Origin: Deltaproteobacteria bacterium
GTDB taxonomy: Bacteria > SAR324 > NAC60-12
Direction of reading: 5' to 3'
Length of the DNA stretch: 38,148 nt
NCBI GenBank assembly: GCA_002685535.1
Contig: NYXK01000137.1
Coordinates: forward strand, 1-38,148
Shown here: positions 1-13,100 of the stretch, piece after piece
How the letters are laid out: each line of letters begins with the position of its first letter
Numbering within the stretch: position 1 is the stretch's first letter
Notes under the pieces: generated by a model
The model's input: only the letters and a program-made list of their open reading frames with translations
What the model was told of the DNA's origin: nothing
Databases searched by the model: none
Made by a program: the position numbers and the translations under genes

Positions 1-2
1 TC

Positions 3-311
3 GTTCTCGAAATGGACGAAATCAACGACGACTTCAACGACACGGACCTAACCGTCGTCATCGGCGCCAACGACACCGTCAACCCCATCGCCCTCGAGCC
101 TGGCTCCAGCATCGCAGGCATGCCTGTCCTACACGCCTGGAAGAGCAAGCAGGTTATTGTTATGAAGCGAGGTATGGCGAGTGGGTATGCGGATGTGCCG
201 AATCCGATGTTCTATATGCCCGGGACGAAGATGTTGTTTGGTGATGCGAAGGATAGTTGTGATGCTATCAAGAGTGCTTTGGAGGCTAGAGGGAAGATGT
301 ATGATGTCTGA
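3..311 (+). CDS. NAD(P) transhydrogenase, C-terminal end (5' partial)
   Basis: This is the last ~102 residues of a proton-translocating NAD(P)+ transhydrogenase, which transfers hydride between NAD(H) and NADP(H) across the inner mitochondrial membrane. The visible part is the NADP(H)-binding domain III. Motifs typical of this domain are seen in order: [49 protein letters not shown] and MLFGDAKDS. The reading frame is open from the first bases of the window (VLEMDEIN...), so the ATG at 12 is internal and the gene begins outside. It ends with TGA at 309-311, shortly after the usual family terminus. Codon usage changes abruptly at about 153: 33 of the first 47 codons from the ATG end in C, but only 4 of the last 52. 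Family assignment is secure from motifs; the cellular location is family knowledge. Confidence 0.93.
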   Translation, partial: VLEMDEINDDFNDTDLTVVIGANDTVNPIALEPGSSIAGMPVLHAWKSKQVIVMKRGMASGYADVPNPMFYMPGTKMLFGDAKDSCDAIKSALEARGKMYDV

Positions 312-1189
312 GCTGATTCTTGACGTCACTCACGGACACGGGACGATGGAAGAAGCTCCTGAGCTCGCGTGGAGATTACAAGTGAACCCATGGATGCGTG
401 CAAGATCGGTAAATGGGTATGGAATATGGCTCGGGTTACGAATCTTGAGATCGAGACGGAGATGGAAATGAAGACGGAGTGGTGGTTTTTGCTTCATTGT
501 CTCTGAATTTGCGATTCATTTCCACATAAGGAGTAGGTCTGGTTGGGCGTTCTGCATGCATGCATCATCATTGCACATACATTCGTACATCACAGTCATA
601 CATCACAATCATACATAGGAGCTTGATTACGATTATTTTGTCTGGTCTACGCATTTGGTTTCCCGGCGCAACAACGATGTCTCTGGGTAGGTAGTGAGTG
701 AGCGAGTGGTAGACGTTGATTTGGCTTTGCGTGAGCTTTGCCTGAGCTTTGCGTGACTCACTTCAAGGTCTTCGAGTTACTCGCTCGCTTACAGCATCTT
801 GCTTTCCTGTCAGCCTGTCTATATGGGTAGGTAGGTAGATACCGAAATACCAATCTTTCAGATTTCGGAAAGGGAGTGCGCGAGTGCGTGGGCGCGTGGG
901 TACCTGGGAAGATACATTCTTGCAGAGCGCGGACGCGACATTGTGAAAACCCGTTCTTTCCATTTCGATTCAATTCGATTCGATACTAGAAATCTGCTAC
1001 TCCATCCCTTTCTCGTCTCGCTTCGTCTCGTCACCGCTCATGCTGAGTTGTTTACTGAGTTCTTTATTGTTTCGCTTCATTTGTCTGCTTGGCTCGAGTT
1101 GCGCGGCGGTTCGAGTGCTTGCTAGCGTGCTAAACGCGTGTGCTTTTTAATGTTCTGCCCAATTTTTTGGTTCATTGCTGAAGAGAGTA
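312..1189. other. Convergent intergenic region between transhydrogenase and DUF2011-like gene
   Basis: No gene is seen here. Both flanking genes end towards this stretch, so it should hold their 3' UTRs. It contains short repeats: a TGCATGCATGCAT run near 553-565, near-duplicate catacatcaca units at about 575-615, and GGTAGGTAGGTA-type tracts near 688 and 828. The reading frames inside are short and have no recognisable motif. Confidence 0.6.
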
Positions 1190-2482
1190 TCAGTCACTCG
1201 TCCCCTCTCCCTGCCCTCCTTCTCCTCCAACGCTATGCCCTCCCGCATCTCCTCCCGCATCACCCCCAATCCCAGCTTCCATCTTCTTAGCCTTCTCCTT
1301 CATCCTCCGCTTAACCTTCTTCTCCCTATTCCTCCTCGTCCGCTTCTCCTTCTCTGCTTCCTCTTTACTCTCCCTCTCTTTCCTCCTCGCCTCCTCTGCT
1401 ACGTCTCTCTTCCTCTTCCTCTCTCTCAACAGAATCCTCCTCTTCTTATTCGGTTTAGTTCTGGTTCCGGTTTTGCTGCGAGCATCTGCTCTATCTGTAA
1501 GGGTAACAGCTTGTGGGGTGTTAAGACCGAGCGCTGTATCTACGCCGTCCGTCGGACGCGAATTTGAAGTTGGATGTTTTGATGGAGGACGGGATGCGGG
1601 AATGAGAGTTCCATCTGGTCGTAGAAGTCTGACTCGCCATGGGACTTCGAGGCCCCAATGTCTCCTCCCCCTCTCAGCACGTACATCGTCACCGCTCACA
1701 GCCGCGAAATCCAATTCTGCTCTTCGGGATCCAGTCGCTTTTGGGGCGAGGAAATAGGAGTGTGGGCGTGGACGGAGGATTTGGCCGGTGCCAGAGGGTT
1801 CATCGGATGTGGAGAGGATGATTTTTTGGGGGGAGGGTTGGCTGGAATGGCTGTGGAAGAGGAGGAAGTCGTATTCTTGTTCTAGGTCTTGGTCCTTGCC
1901 TGGAGAGTCGGCGGATGGGTTGGGATGTGATGTGTCGGTGGTGTTGGTGCTGGATGTATCTGATTCTGAGTCTGAATCTGAATCTGCGCCAGATCCAAGA
2001 TCCATCTCCATAGCTACATCTCTAGGTTCCTCTCCAGCATCTCTCTTCCTTTTCCTCCTCGTGCTCTTCTCGTGTTCATCTCCAGTCTCGGCCTTCCCAT
2101 CCTTCTTATCCTTCGCAGTAGCAGTATCAAGCAATTGCTGCCGCACAGGCGCATCAAATTCCACTGGTCCAAGGAGAGCAGCTAATTTTGCTTGCAGAAG
2201 AGCTTGTCGCGCTTCTTCATCTTTGCGTGATGTGTTCGAATTGTCGTTTTCGGTAGGGGAGGAAGGCGATGACGAGCGTGAGCGATTGAGGTCTGCGCGG
2301 CGGATTCTGTGAGAGGGAAAGGGATGTTAGTTTCTGGGTGGTATTGAGATGATTGTAAGATGGTTAGAGGAGTGTTGAGTATTGAGAGAAAGGAGCCGAG
2401 AGAGGCAATTGGTGCGCCCTATGGAGGGAGATTGAGCAAGGAAGAAGGGGATATACCGTTTTGCATCTGGGAGGTCGAACAT
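1190..2482 (-). CDS. DUF2011-family fungal protein of unknown function (two exons)
   Basis: Two exons can be read on the minus strand. Exon 1 (2482..2457) encodes MFDLPDAK plus two bases. A 150-nt intron (2456..2307) has a GTATAT donor, a CTAAC branch site and a CAG acceptor. Exon 2 (2306..1190) continues in frame as RIRRADLNRSRSSS and ends in TGA. The protein is 380 aa. The start is the only in-frame ATG after a TAA a few codons upstream. Seen features are an N-terminal MFDLPDAKRIRRADL box, a central RPRPHSYFLAP segment followed by FAAVSGDDV and a VPWRV motif, acidic Ser/Asp runs (~residues 95-115), and a long Lys/Arg/Glu-rich C-terminal helix ending in Gly-rich sequence. This arrangement matches the fungal DUF2011 family (Pfam PF09428) as I recall it. 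The role is unknown; the basic C-terminus suggests nucleic-acid or nucleolar association, which is inference. It converges on the transhydrogenase gene. Confidence 0.75.
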
Positions 2483-5400
2483 CTTTGCCCGTTCTTCATC
2501 TCCTATAATCGCGTACGATTAATTGCTGTGCTGTCCTTGATACACAAAGTTACTCCAGTACCTTCAATCGCACTGCTCAATCCCCAGTCCTCAATAGCTG
2601 CTCAGGTGAATGTGAGGTCGAGGCTGAACAAGGCTGAGGAAGCAAGACAAGCTCGATATCAAAATCTCGGCATTCAAGTCAAGCTCCAACTCAAATTCCC
2701 TCGGAACGGCAAAACATAAATCCTTCTTCCGCCCTTCCGCTACTTACCTTAACCCACCCCGCTCTACCTAAATACACCCGCGAATTTAGCCGCTATCCGA
2801 GCCCGCCCCGCTCCTACTCGCTCGTCATCAAGGTTTTTAGTGCAAATAGAAGCTATTGGTGAAAAGTGTATTTATCCGTCGAGGCAAGGGGGTGCTGCTT
2901 TAAGGTTTATTTCTGGGTAGTGTTTGATTTTTTGGTGGATCTGAAAGGTTAGAAAAGGCTAGAAAAGGCAAAGCTGGGATATGTGAATAGAAACAGTAGT
3001 GGAGGCTAGCAGTGAAGGGTTGACAGGAAACTGTCTGGGTTCGGAAAGTTCATCCTTTGGCACGGACTGATGCCGGTGGAGTCGACTTGAGTTGACAGGG
3101 GAGAGAGACAGGAACGTGAACGCGACAAGGACAGTGACAAGGTGTGACAAGGTGTGACAAGGGGGGGAAATACAGGGGGGAAGGAGAGAGACAAGGGCAA
3201 GGGTAAGGATTAAGGAAGTCTTTGAACCTTGTTCCTTGTGCCTGAGGGTTACAATGCAAAGTAGGTATGTCTTGCTTGTACCAGAGTACCGAAGCGATGA
3301 ACCGAGAGACATAGAGACACCAATGAACGAAATGGAGGTGGAGATGGAGATGCGTTTGATTTAGAGATTCAATTCATAGCTTACACAAGGATCAGGGAGG
3401 ATGTGATCAAGTAATTTGTCTTGAAATAGATTGAATTCAACGGGTCTATCTCCTCGGTACTCCATACTGGTGCTGCAGATGGAAGGTGGATGGAAGGAAG
3501 TGGAGGAAGAGGAGTGAGACATACATACATTCCAATATTTGGAATCTCGGGGTTACCACGTTGCTGGGACAGGTCTCCAAGTTTATCAGGGGGAAAGAGG
3601 AGTTAATGGAAAGGTTTTTACTCTGTAATCTGTAGTCTTTGCGTTTTGAGTTGAGTAGACAGCTCGAAAAGAAAACGGAGAGGAGAGTTGAGGAAAGGGA
3701 AAGGAAAGTAACTTCCCATTCGGATACCTCCGAATAAAAGAGACCCACAACGAACTACCGATACAGGGCTTCGTCTCCCAAAGCGAACATCGCTCGCTCA
3801 CTATCTATTTCTGCAAGGGGCTATCAGAAAATCGAATGTTGATTGTCGAAGTTTACCTCCGCACCGTAAGTATTCTCCGAGCCGAAGTGTGCCGGAGTCC
3901 GAAGATCTTTAGGGCATGGATTTCAAGTTTGCATGTGGTATGGTATGGTTCGATTTGGTTTGCTTGGCTTTGGAGGTAAGACGTCCGGTCGATCAGATGG
4001 GAGGCTTAGGATAAGATGTGCAGTTTGCATGAACGCGTTTCATTTGACGCGCCAGGCCGGGGACAAGGCAGATTTTCGAGTTTTTGAGTTCGACGTCGCG
4101 ATTTGGAATACCATATCAATTGTTTCGTGTCGTGCTACCGTAGTACTGTGTGGAGATGTCAATACTTAGGTGATGCATTATGGTGATCATTGATTCTTCA
4201 GTTCTCGTGGGGCGTATGTAACAGTACAATAATAGTGGGATGGGTATGAGAAGTGTCGAGATGTGATATGATGTGTTGCGCTTGGCGGTATGTCATTCGT
4301 TATGATGTTCCGTATGATATGATACGAGAGAAGTATTATGGCATTGTTTGACGCTGGCGTTGCATTGAGTTTCTAGAGTGGTTGTCGTCGAGGTGGTACA
4401 AGCGGTTGCAAGTTGCAAGTCGCGAATTCAAGCCGTTGTCGGAAGCGCTTGGCGAATCTGCCTGGGCAGTTTGGAACTAAGACTTTAATTGATCATTTGT
4501 GTCGCAGAAAGCGAAAAGGTTAATAAGTAGTGATCGTAATTCGCAATGCATTGTTCTCAAGTTCATGTGAGGCTTAGTTATCAGGATCTGTATGAAGCTG
4601 TAGATCTTGCGCATCTGCTGCAGAGTGTTTTAGTGGTTGGCTGCAGTAGTTGGGGCAGTGCCCGTGGCATTAAATGGACCGAGATGCTGGATTTATGGGT
4701 TGCAGTTACAGACGGGAAGGATTCATGCACGATGTGATGTGATCGTACTTACGGGTGGGTAGGTTTGGTGTAGCATTGAATCATCGGATGGACTGGAGGC
4801 ATTGGACAGTAAGGTAAGCATCAACAATCATTGACTGCATTGACAGCCTGGGACATGCTTGTTGCATAGCCGTGTCTGATAATGGGATTCCTGGATCTGG
4901 GGTTTGACGTGACGTATTTCGTTCATGCGTAAAAGAACATTTCTGGGTATATGTATGGTTGACTGTTTGGTTTCTTGGTGTTTAGTTTCGTTTCCGAGGT
5001 TTGTTTGTTTGGACTTCTCAATTTTGACGTCTACAGTCCAAGGTCACATTAGTACAGCAGTATGAAGTCCCCGGGGCGCTCTCACAAAGGCAGTATTTGA
5101 ATTTGATAGCTGGAAATTAGATATGGGGTGTATTTGGGTATCGTGCTTTTGCTCTTGACATTCATTCAACTCGGTCCGTATCTTTCAACCACGGGACTAG
5201 GTCCATTCATCCACTCGATTCCAAATTTGCGCCTCAAGAATATAGCCCTCCCCAACAATTTCGTCGTGTATGGCAGCCAATGCCCTATTTACTCCACTTT
5301 CGAAACCCCGTTCTCAAATTGCAGGTAATTAGCTATTCAACATGGCATTTTAAAAATGTCCCCCCGCAAACCATCCAATCCCTCCGTTCTATATCCTGAC

Positions 5401-5577
5401 CGACTATCGTACATGGTAAAATAAGAAAATTGTTGTTGTGAAAAGAGCGCAACGCCGGACTGTGATCATCTTGTCGTTTCGTATTCATAGCTTTCGCTGG
5501 TGCCCTCCTGGTACTGCTACGCACCACATGGGGTTCTCAAGGACATCGTTCCTCCCACAAATTCGGAGTCGCTTCCT
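2483..5577. other. 3.1-kb intergenic region, promoter side of DUF2011-like gene
   Basis: No supportable gene. The part nearest 2483 lies upstream of the DUF2011-like gene. It contains pyrimidine-rich stretches when read on the minus strand (about 3010-3240 and 3490-3720), as is common in ascomycete promoters, including a short tandem of gtgacaag units near 3130-3165. A CGG-N6-CCG palindrome lies at 3721-3732. The part nearest 5577 should contain the 3' UTR of the NDT80-type gene. ORFs inside are short, mostly low-complexity and without motifs. Confidence 0.55.
3719..3734. promoter_or_regulatory. Palindromic CGG-N6-CCG site, possible Zn2Cys6 factor site
   Basis: The sequence reads TTCGGA-TACC-TCCGAA, a perfect inverted repeat with a 4-base spacer. 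It contains CGG-N6-CCG, the layout bound by some fungal Zn(II)2Cys6 dimers. It lies about 1.2 kb upstream of the DUF2011-like start. That it functions is inference; one palindrome of this size in 38 kb is not improbable. Confidence 0.25.
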
Positions 5578-7521
5578 TTAAGCTGAATTCCAAGTATAGT
5601 GTGGCTGCTGCGACGCAGTCTCCTCCTTATACTGCTCACTTGGAAACTCGTAGTGATGCACACCCGGCGCTTGACTGGTCCCATAGACCACGCCTGTGTC
5701 CGGCCCACTCGTCCATGCTTGCATCTGCTGTTGCGTTGGGGGAAAGTACTCGGGCGCTCTTGATGGCATGGCTTCGTTGCTGTTGTTGCTGTACGGAGGC
5801 ATGTATCGCGATCCGTACTCCGAGTAATTGCCGTTCGAAGGCAATGGCAATGGTACTTCTGGAGGAGCAGCATGTCTTGGGGATTTCGAAGGCCTTGGGT
5901 TGCTGTCTATGAAGCGGATGGGTTCGCTTGTTGGTGCAGACGATGGAGGATGGTAGGCGTATTGTTGGCGAAGAGGGGGTTGAGGACCTGGCATTGTTAT
6001 TGGTGGTGGATTGGAGGAGTGTAAATCTGATGGTGAGTTGTTGTTATTGCTGGGGTGTACTTGGAGGTAGGAGTCTAGACTCAATGACGGCGCAGGGTAG
6101 TTCGGCGTATTTGGCCCTGTTGTATGGTCGGGCGTGTGTGCTGCGTTCCAAGATTGGTAGGCCCTAGTTCTTATCAGCTTTGTTTCATTTAGCTAAGGAA
6201 AAGAATCAAGATGAATTCAATGAATGTCCATGCTGTCGGAACTTGCAGTTGGTTGGAGAAGAGACTTGACTTACGATTGTCGAACCATTGACGGTGATCC
6301 AGAAATGGTGCTCGAATCAAAGGTAAATGGCGACCTTGGGAGCTCAACAACATGCTGCTTGCCCAACTTTGCCTTAGCCTCCAAAACCGCAATGCTAGGC
6401 ATGACATTCGTAGCTACGTGAAGCTCTGGCGGCTGTCCACGAGAAGATGACGATCCAACAAGCGGGATCTCTTTTCTTGCTTGGAAGTTCCTCGGACTTC
6501 TCCCTCTCACCACGATCGGCGATGTTGAAGTCTCGCACACGTTCATCTTCGTCCCGTTCGCAAGTGTCCCAACAACATTCAGATGCAAGGTGAAGTGCTG
6601 TTGAAGTTCTCTCCTTCGACCATTGTTCGCAGTAGCGATTCGGAATTGCAACCTTCGATAAGCGATCGGGAAGACCGTGAAGTCACTATGCGCATCTGGA
6701 CCTTCGTCAGATGGAAGTAGTGGTATCGGTGCTGGCTCATGCTCCTGTCCCGTTGGGATTTCTGGGGAGTTGGGAGGTGGAGTTTTCCATGGGATCACAA
6801 TCAGCTTGACGACATGGCCGTCAACCGACTCTGTTGCTGAGATAACCACTTCCATGGAAACGATAGGGATTCTCTCGCCGCGGTCTGTCAGTATAGACAA
6901 TGGACCTCTTGCTGCAGTGACACTTCCGGAGATTTGGAAAAGATTTCGTCGATAACAAGTCAGCTCTGGTTGCATCAACATGTTTTCTCCAGCCGGCGTT
7001 GCCAATTCGGACAAGAAAAACATCCCATGGATTTGCGCCGCGAGATCGACACGCTGAACTCTTCCCTGAGCATCCAGAATGGTGTTCTTCTCGGGTAGTC
7101 TGGCAAAAGAAAGAAGTCTGTGGTCTTGGTTGATACTCGGCTTCGGAATATCCTGCAAGTCATCTCTATAACTCTGGATGCTTTCCCCGTACGGCGAATC
7201 ATCTGTACTGTGGAAAGCTCTTTTGAGTGATGGATAGCTATGGTGTGTGTTTAAGGATGGAGGTGAAGCTGTCAATATCCCATTCCCATTCCTTAATGCT
7301 GGTCGTGCGTGGCTGGACGGTATATCCAGAGATCGGTAGTTGCTTTTGTGAGGTCGACCATGGTAAGGAATTGTCATCGCAGGGGATTGATAATTCGAAT
7401 CGTATGCAGGGCCTTGTGACGATGTCGGATGGGGAGGATGTAGACTATAGCCTTGCCAGATGGAATTGTCACCATCTTCTGGCTTTATATTTGCCATTGT
7501 TACTGATTGCGTGAGGGACAT
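5578..7521 (-). CDS. NDT80/PhoG-like DNA-binding transcription factor (two exons)
   Basis: Exon 1 is 7521..6275. An intron of 111 nt (6274..6164) has a GTAAGT donor and a TAG acceptor, and exon 2 is 6163..5578. The junction is in phase (VRQ-S-AYQSW) and gives 610 aa. Residues ~130-358 form the NDT80/PhoG DNA-binding domain: ILDAQGRVQRVDLAAQIHGMF, LTCYRRNLFQISGSV, FPIAYRRLQFRIATANNGRR and HLNVVGTLANGT, ending in the family signature VVRGRSPRNFQARKEIPL (337-354). The N-terminal 125 residues and the C-terminal ~200 are Pro/Ser/Asn/Gln-rich, as in activation regions. The family includes yeast Ndt80, Neurospora VIB-1 and Aspergillus XprG, which control meiosis, nutrient response, secreted proteases or incompatibility death. 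I cannot decide which paralogue this is. A second ATG at codon 9 is a possible alternative start. More than 2 kb of non-coding DNA lies upstream. Confidence 0.9.
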
Positions 7522-10130
7522 CGACGCATTCTCCCTGTAGCGGGGAAGGAAGGAGACTGATGTTTAAAAGAGTGACAGGAACGATGAAGAAGACGAAACG
7601 AGATGAACGAGGCAGAGTTCACGCGCACAGAACAATGGTGATCATGTTTGCCCTCAGACCAAGCAAGCAGACAGGCATGGCATGGGAGGAAAAGATAGAT
7701 GAAGGCCGGAGAATGAGCTTATGCCTGGTATGGTGCTAAGCATTGATTCGTAGTTTGGAGCAAGGGCAGCTAGGGCCATTTTTTTCATAGGGGCCAAACT
7801 TTTTGAGGGGCCGAAAGCCTCATGGCTTTAACTTCCTTCCGCATTCTCTAGAGCCCAGCCAGAGTGGGCAAGGTACGATGGGGATACCGAGCATGGGATA
7901 GAATGGAGGGGATGGGATCGCATGGCCCCGTCATTCACGTTAGTTTCCTCTTCTCGTCCCTAACCCTTCCCCTCTCTTACCCCCCCGTCACCACTAACGG
8001 CAATGCAATGCCATCTCGCTCTTCAGGCCTGGGCTGGCTCATCTAGCTGGCACTGGCAGCAAACGACGGCCATCTAGAACAATAGACGTGGCTGGCGCGT
8101 GATCTACATTGGTGATAGCCCTCCTGCACTGGAAAGAGCTGCTGCTGATTGGACCATGCCCCAGTTGCCTAAATTCGTATCTGAGGGTGATCATCGATAG
8201 GGATATATCAAAGACGTTGAGGTGCCCAGGATATGCTTCTCGAAGGGGACAGACAGCATGGGGGAGAACCATGTGCCGCTCCCGGACAGTGGCCAGAAGT
8301 AGTCGAAATCCGTCGCAGGCAACCCAAAAGGGGGGTAGTGCAGCTCTTGCTAGCCTTCCTGAGCGAGTCTTCTTCCCCTTCTTCGACTTCTCTCAACGGC
8401 CGCCCCCTGAAAAGTGGCAGAAATGGGAGAAGCACAACAGTACGATGCCAATAGAACGGCTCTGTTCGGTACGGATTGGCTCCTGCAGTCTGCATTGCAG
8501 AATGCAGGCTGCAACAGCTCTGCCACAAACAAAGTTGCTGTGCCCTGTCCGGTACAGGCCCGATGGCCTGTAAACAATGCCTGTCATGCCCTAACTCTCC
8601 TAACTTGTGGCCATGGCCCCCCTCCCGAATGTATCCGTTCCCTTCCAGAGTCCCCTGCCCTTGCCTCTTATCCCATGCTGTTCCCCCTCTTCTTTACCAG
8701 GCCCCCACGCAAGCGCCAAACTATTGCCCGATGGCAGATTCAGATTCGTGCCTGTCAGGACTTAATCAGCATTCAAAGTGTGGTAAGGCCCCTGTATGGC
8801 CCCATGCATATGGGGCCCTTCCGTCCAGTAGGGGCAAGCTCCCGACGCCATTCGTCGTCGAATGGACTAATTGGGAATCCCCAACGGCACGAACTGTTGC
8901 CCGCAGCACCTTTTTGAACAGTTGGGGCCTCATCTGATGCCTCAGATACCGGCACCTGCGGGTTAAATTACCTAGATGTGGGCCCGCGCCGAGTGCCACT
9001 GCGAGTGCCAGTGCCTCCTACCCGAGTTCGAAGTCCATACCAGCGATACCACCTTAACCGAATCTGATATTCCTTAAGCCAGCGAGATCCTCCCGTCAGG
9101 CCAGGAACCTAAACCTGTGCTGACGCTGGCGGCTGCGCGTGGGAGGCTTTGAATTAGTCGTGGGGGTTAGTTCTATGTTGTGGTGCGATGTGAGATGATG
9201 AGGTGGTAGACATCATAGGGGCCATCTGGCGTGAGACTCGAGATATTCTGTCTGGAAGAAAGTGCACGCGGGCTCGCCCATGTCGCCTCCCTCAGGGTGT
9301 CAGAAGTGAGAACGATAGGCCATCAAATCCCGAACCCCATCAGCATCATCAGCACCGGTAGTGTTGCCAATGACACACGGATAGGCACTTTAGCCCCAAT
9401 CTACTCGTCTGTTCTTATCGAAGTCAGGGAAGGCCTGTTCGCTAAACGAGCATTGATGGCGCCGCTGGCACAAGCTTAAACGTTTAAAACGTGCCCTAAG
9501 ATTCGACACTGCGTCGCGAGAACACCCTAAAAACAGCCTCCCACGACATTTGTCTGCTAGTGTGAGCTCTAGATCGAAATTTTGAGCGTTTTGGAAACGT
9601 GTCGACAGCCTTGTCCAGCCTTACAAGTCGTGTCCACTGACTACTTCTCCACGATGACATATTGAGCAGCATCCTTGGATCCCCTCTGTGACGACATCGA
9701 CGAGAGACGTCCAAATAAAAAGCGTTCTAGAAACAGCAGAAAGAAGACTCCGATTGGTACCGGGATGTTTTTGGTTTCGAAACAGGTTCGTTCCGCTGGA
9801 ACTGACCCTGTTGCCCGCCCTGCATTTGCAGTTGCATTCATCCGAACAAGCATGCATTAAACCAGCGGCGTGCTGATTGCTGAATCCATTCCTCGGGACC
9901 TCCGCCCCTTTTACCCCAGACGCTTTTTGCTTCTTCTAGTGAGATGGATGCTGCACCTCATCTCGATTCATCTCAATTGTCGGATTTCAAGCTGCGTGCG
10001 TCGCGCCGTTAGTTGTTCGTCGGTACTGCGAAAGAAAGGCGGTAACGTTGCTTGCACCCATGTACGTATGCCTGCCTATGCGCCCGCTGATTCCGAGCAG
10101 CAGGTGCCAACCCTAATTTTAAAATAGCAA
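7522..10130. other. Long upstream region of the NDT80-type gene
   Basis: No convincing gene. This fairly GC-rich stretch is the upstream region of the NDT80/PhoG-type gene and could hold a long leader with upstream ORFs, as is frequent for developmental regulators. Structures seen are an 8-bp stem with 4-base loop (GGCCCCAT-gcat-ATGGGGCC, 8798-8817) and a cluster of overlapping TGCA-containing short inverted repeats near 8480-8515. Overlapping ORFs of up to 167 codons occur in several frames at 8100-8940. They have no recognisable motif and look like GC-driven open frames. Confidence 0.5.
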
Positions 10131-13100
10131 GCAAGAATGAGAATTCCAAGATTGTGGAAAGATGAGAAGAGAAACATGTGCGGGTAAAAAGGACCGATTG
10201 AATTGAAAACAGAAATCATAATATCGATATGTGAGAGGGTTGACCAGTCATGTCTCAGTCGAGGGTGGAAAACGTGGAGTTGTAAATTAAATGGCTTGCA
10301 TGCATGTGCTGGGTTGGATAGATGAAGCCACGCACTTTCTTCCTGCGATTTGTACTACCTGCCTTCCTTTTGGGGATCGATCCACCACGTTTTTAGATGG
10401 GCGGAAGGATGAAGCGCCGCCTTTCAATGTGGTTATGTGACTTGTGACTTGGAAAAGGGGAGCAGATGCTTAGGTGGGGCCATCAACAAGGAGGATTTTG
10501 ATCTGATGATGGGGAAAGGAGGATTTTTTTGGTTCAATCCATTATTGGGTGGATACATATTAAATGCAGGACAGGACCTCCCTGGAAAAGAAGCATGCAT
10601 GGAAGCATTGTATTTGGAATGGAGAGACAACGAAAGACAAAGGGAAGATACTTTGGTACAAGGGCAAATCACGTGGGTATAGTAGACATAATATAGGTAG
10701 GTAGGGCTGAGCAAGGGAGTCACTACTGGTTTAATACCGGTACTATGAGGCTGAGAGATAATGTGTGGTTACAATAAGCATGGGCGTGGATCTGCGATCT
10801 TCAGCCGAGTTGCGTAATATCATGGGCTCGCTTGAGAATACGGGGAAGCCAAATAAGAAAAATACACCACTCTGGTACAGCATATCATGGAGCTAGAGTG
10901 GAAAACTTGCAACACCAGACTTCGAGATCGGAAGATTACTGAAACTTTTAACCTGCAATCGGATAGTATAAGTGTCTCGAGAACATGAGGACAGCGGCAA
11001 AATTCCATGCTAGACACGTACTAATGTACTGAAAGAAGCCCGCTTCAAGACTTCACGCTTCACTACATCATAAAAAGCACTACTGAGTTTTCGTGGAAAA
11101 GGTCTGGCGAAATTGGCCAAAATCGTCCTGCATGAATCTCGAGAGATTCGTAATCGTAATCGTAATCGTATGGCGGAGCCTTACTGCTGCTTTGCTTCAC
11201 CAGATCAGACGAACTTATCGAGCTGAATTGGATCCTCCCAAGTACGGCAAGCGAAAATGAGACTAGAATTGGAAGAGTGCGTTTTTCTGAAGGTCAGTTG
11301 ACGGGAATTTCCCACGCTCGGGTCGGCTACATTTGCCTTCTTTCGTAAAAGGAGAAGACAATGAATTCTAGCCATATTGATGGATCCAGAGCTCTTATCC
11401 GCTGATGTGCCAGCCGAGGTACCGGTACCCGAAATGTTTGAAGAGCGGAATTTTGAATTTCCGCCGGGAGCCAGGTAATTGAGAGCGAGCCTATTGTATG
11501 GAGATGGGGATGCTTTTAGACGTGCAAGTTGGACATCAGTCGAGACTCGACAGAGCGATAAAAGGGGGCTTATGCACACTGCCGAGCTAGCGACGTGTAC
11601 AACGCTTAAGTGTCGATAGACCAACCTAAAGTGATACATTACAACCAAATCTGCAGCTAGAAGTCAGCGACCCTTCAACTCCGTCATACCAGATCTGGCA
11701 GCTAGAGCTAGGATCTGGTGCTAAACATCGGGTCACATCGGAGGGAAGAGACTATTGGTTCTTCGAAATCAAGCTAGACCCTGGCACTAGACTCTCCGTA
11801 GGAACGGGTGAGAGGTAGCTTACGCTAGTTAGCTTCTGATTCAAAGTTTGTTGGAGAAGTGGAACAGGAAACAACATTACCATTGAACCCACATCGTGCT
11901 TTGCTATCTTGGTTGCTTACTCATCGCTGCCAATCCAAGTCACTAACGTAATGCACAACAGGCATGCACCAAATGAGCTTGAGGTCGAGCCATGGCCATG
12001 GAAGAAAAACGTACTAGCTCTGGTCCGTCGCTCGCGGAATGATGAGTTGGCGTCCAATAGTTCTAGTGCCGGGTTTCAGGGTCTTTTGGATCGACGCGGT
12101 AGTGTCCGGACGGCTCATTTTCTGTTGCAGTGCTGAGGGAAGTTACCCGAAACCTTAATCACTGTCTCAGTCCCAAAACCGCCAATTATCACCAATTAAG
12201 GCAAAGTAGCGGAGGATCCTCCGTTGCTCAGGATATAGTTTCTTCCACCACGCACACTGTGGGTTTGGGGATGGACTACCACTGGCTCCAGGAGGACAAC
12301 AAGAGATTTTTCCGGGACCCTTGATTTTCGTATACCCACTAGTCGCCGCTGAAGCTAGAAACATTCTTCCTTGGCGGGTCGTGAATGAGTTGACCAAGCT
12401 CATACTTGATTCAACGATATCGGAGGTACCCCGCCTTCGCAAATCCTTCGCAAGCACCATGATGCTATTCGAAGTGGTGGAACAAGCCGATCATTGTCGA
12501 GAACAGGGCGAGAGATCTTTGCGTATCAAAGGGAAATGAGATTTCGTCATGCATACGCTCTCAGAAACATCAATTAGCCCCCCTGATGCCGTCTCTTCAC
12601 TTGGGCATGTACTTCGCACGATTGGGTGAAGGGATATCCTGAGAAGTATCTTCAACGAACGCCTCAGGTTCTTTCTCGCGCCACGATCTCCTATGATCGG
12701 GATGGCTGATGATAAGTCGGTATCCGATAACGGTTCGTGGGAAGTCGATCTGTTCTGGACAATTCGAAACTGAGCAGCATATTCCAAATCTAGGTAAAAT
12801 TGCTAACACTGCTGAGCTTTTGGTGCAAGATTATGTGCCTAGCTGTCGCTGCATATGCTAGGGATTCCCGTTCGGGTCCAAGAAAGTGCTATTGATGATG
12901 GGTGCTAAACACGTCGAAGGGTTGAGTTGCGAGGCCGTCACCATCTCAGTAAGTATCCCCGAGACGAGGCTCCCGTGATGAATCATTGATTTGATGTTTG
13001 AGCTCGAAACTGGCCATGTGCGACCACTTTTGGGTTTTCTTCATCCATGAAGATGCAGCATAATTCTCCGAAAAGTGCTGCGCGATGTGTTTCTGCGCTT

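Noticed and set aside
8798-8817. GGCCCCAT-gcat-ATGGGGCC hairpin
   Set aside because: A clean inverted repeat, but isolated and in GC-rich non-coding DNA; chance is a sufficient explanation.
8100-8940. Overlapping plus- and minus-strand ORFs of 100-167 codons
   Set aside because: Open in several frames at once in GC-rich DNA, many Pro/Arg/Ser/Cys residues, no motif, no splice logic. Best read as non-coding upstream DNA of the NDT80-type gene.
11905-12810. Cluster of 60-98-codon ORFs on both strands
   Set aside because: Short, in conflicting frames and without motifs; no combination with plausible introns gave a recognisable protein.
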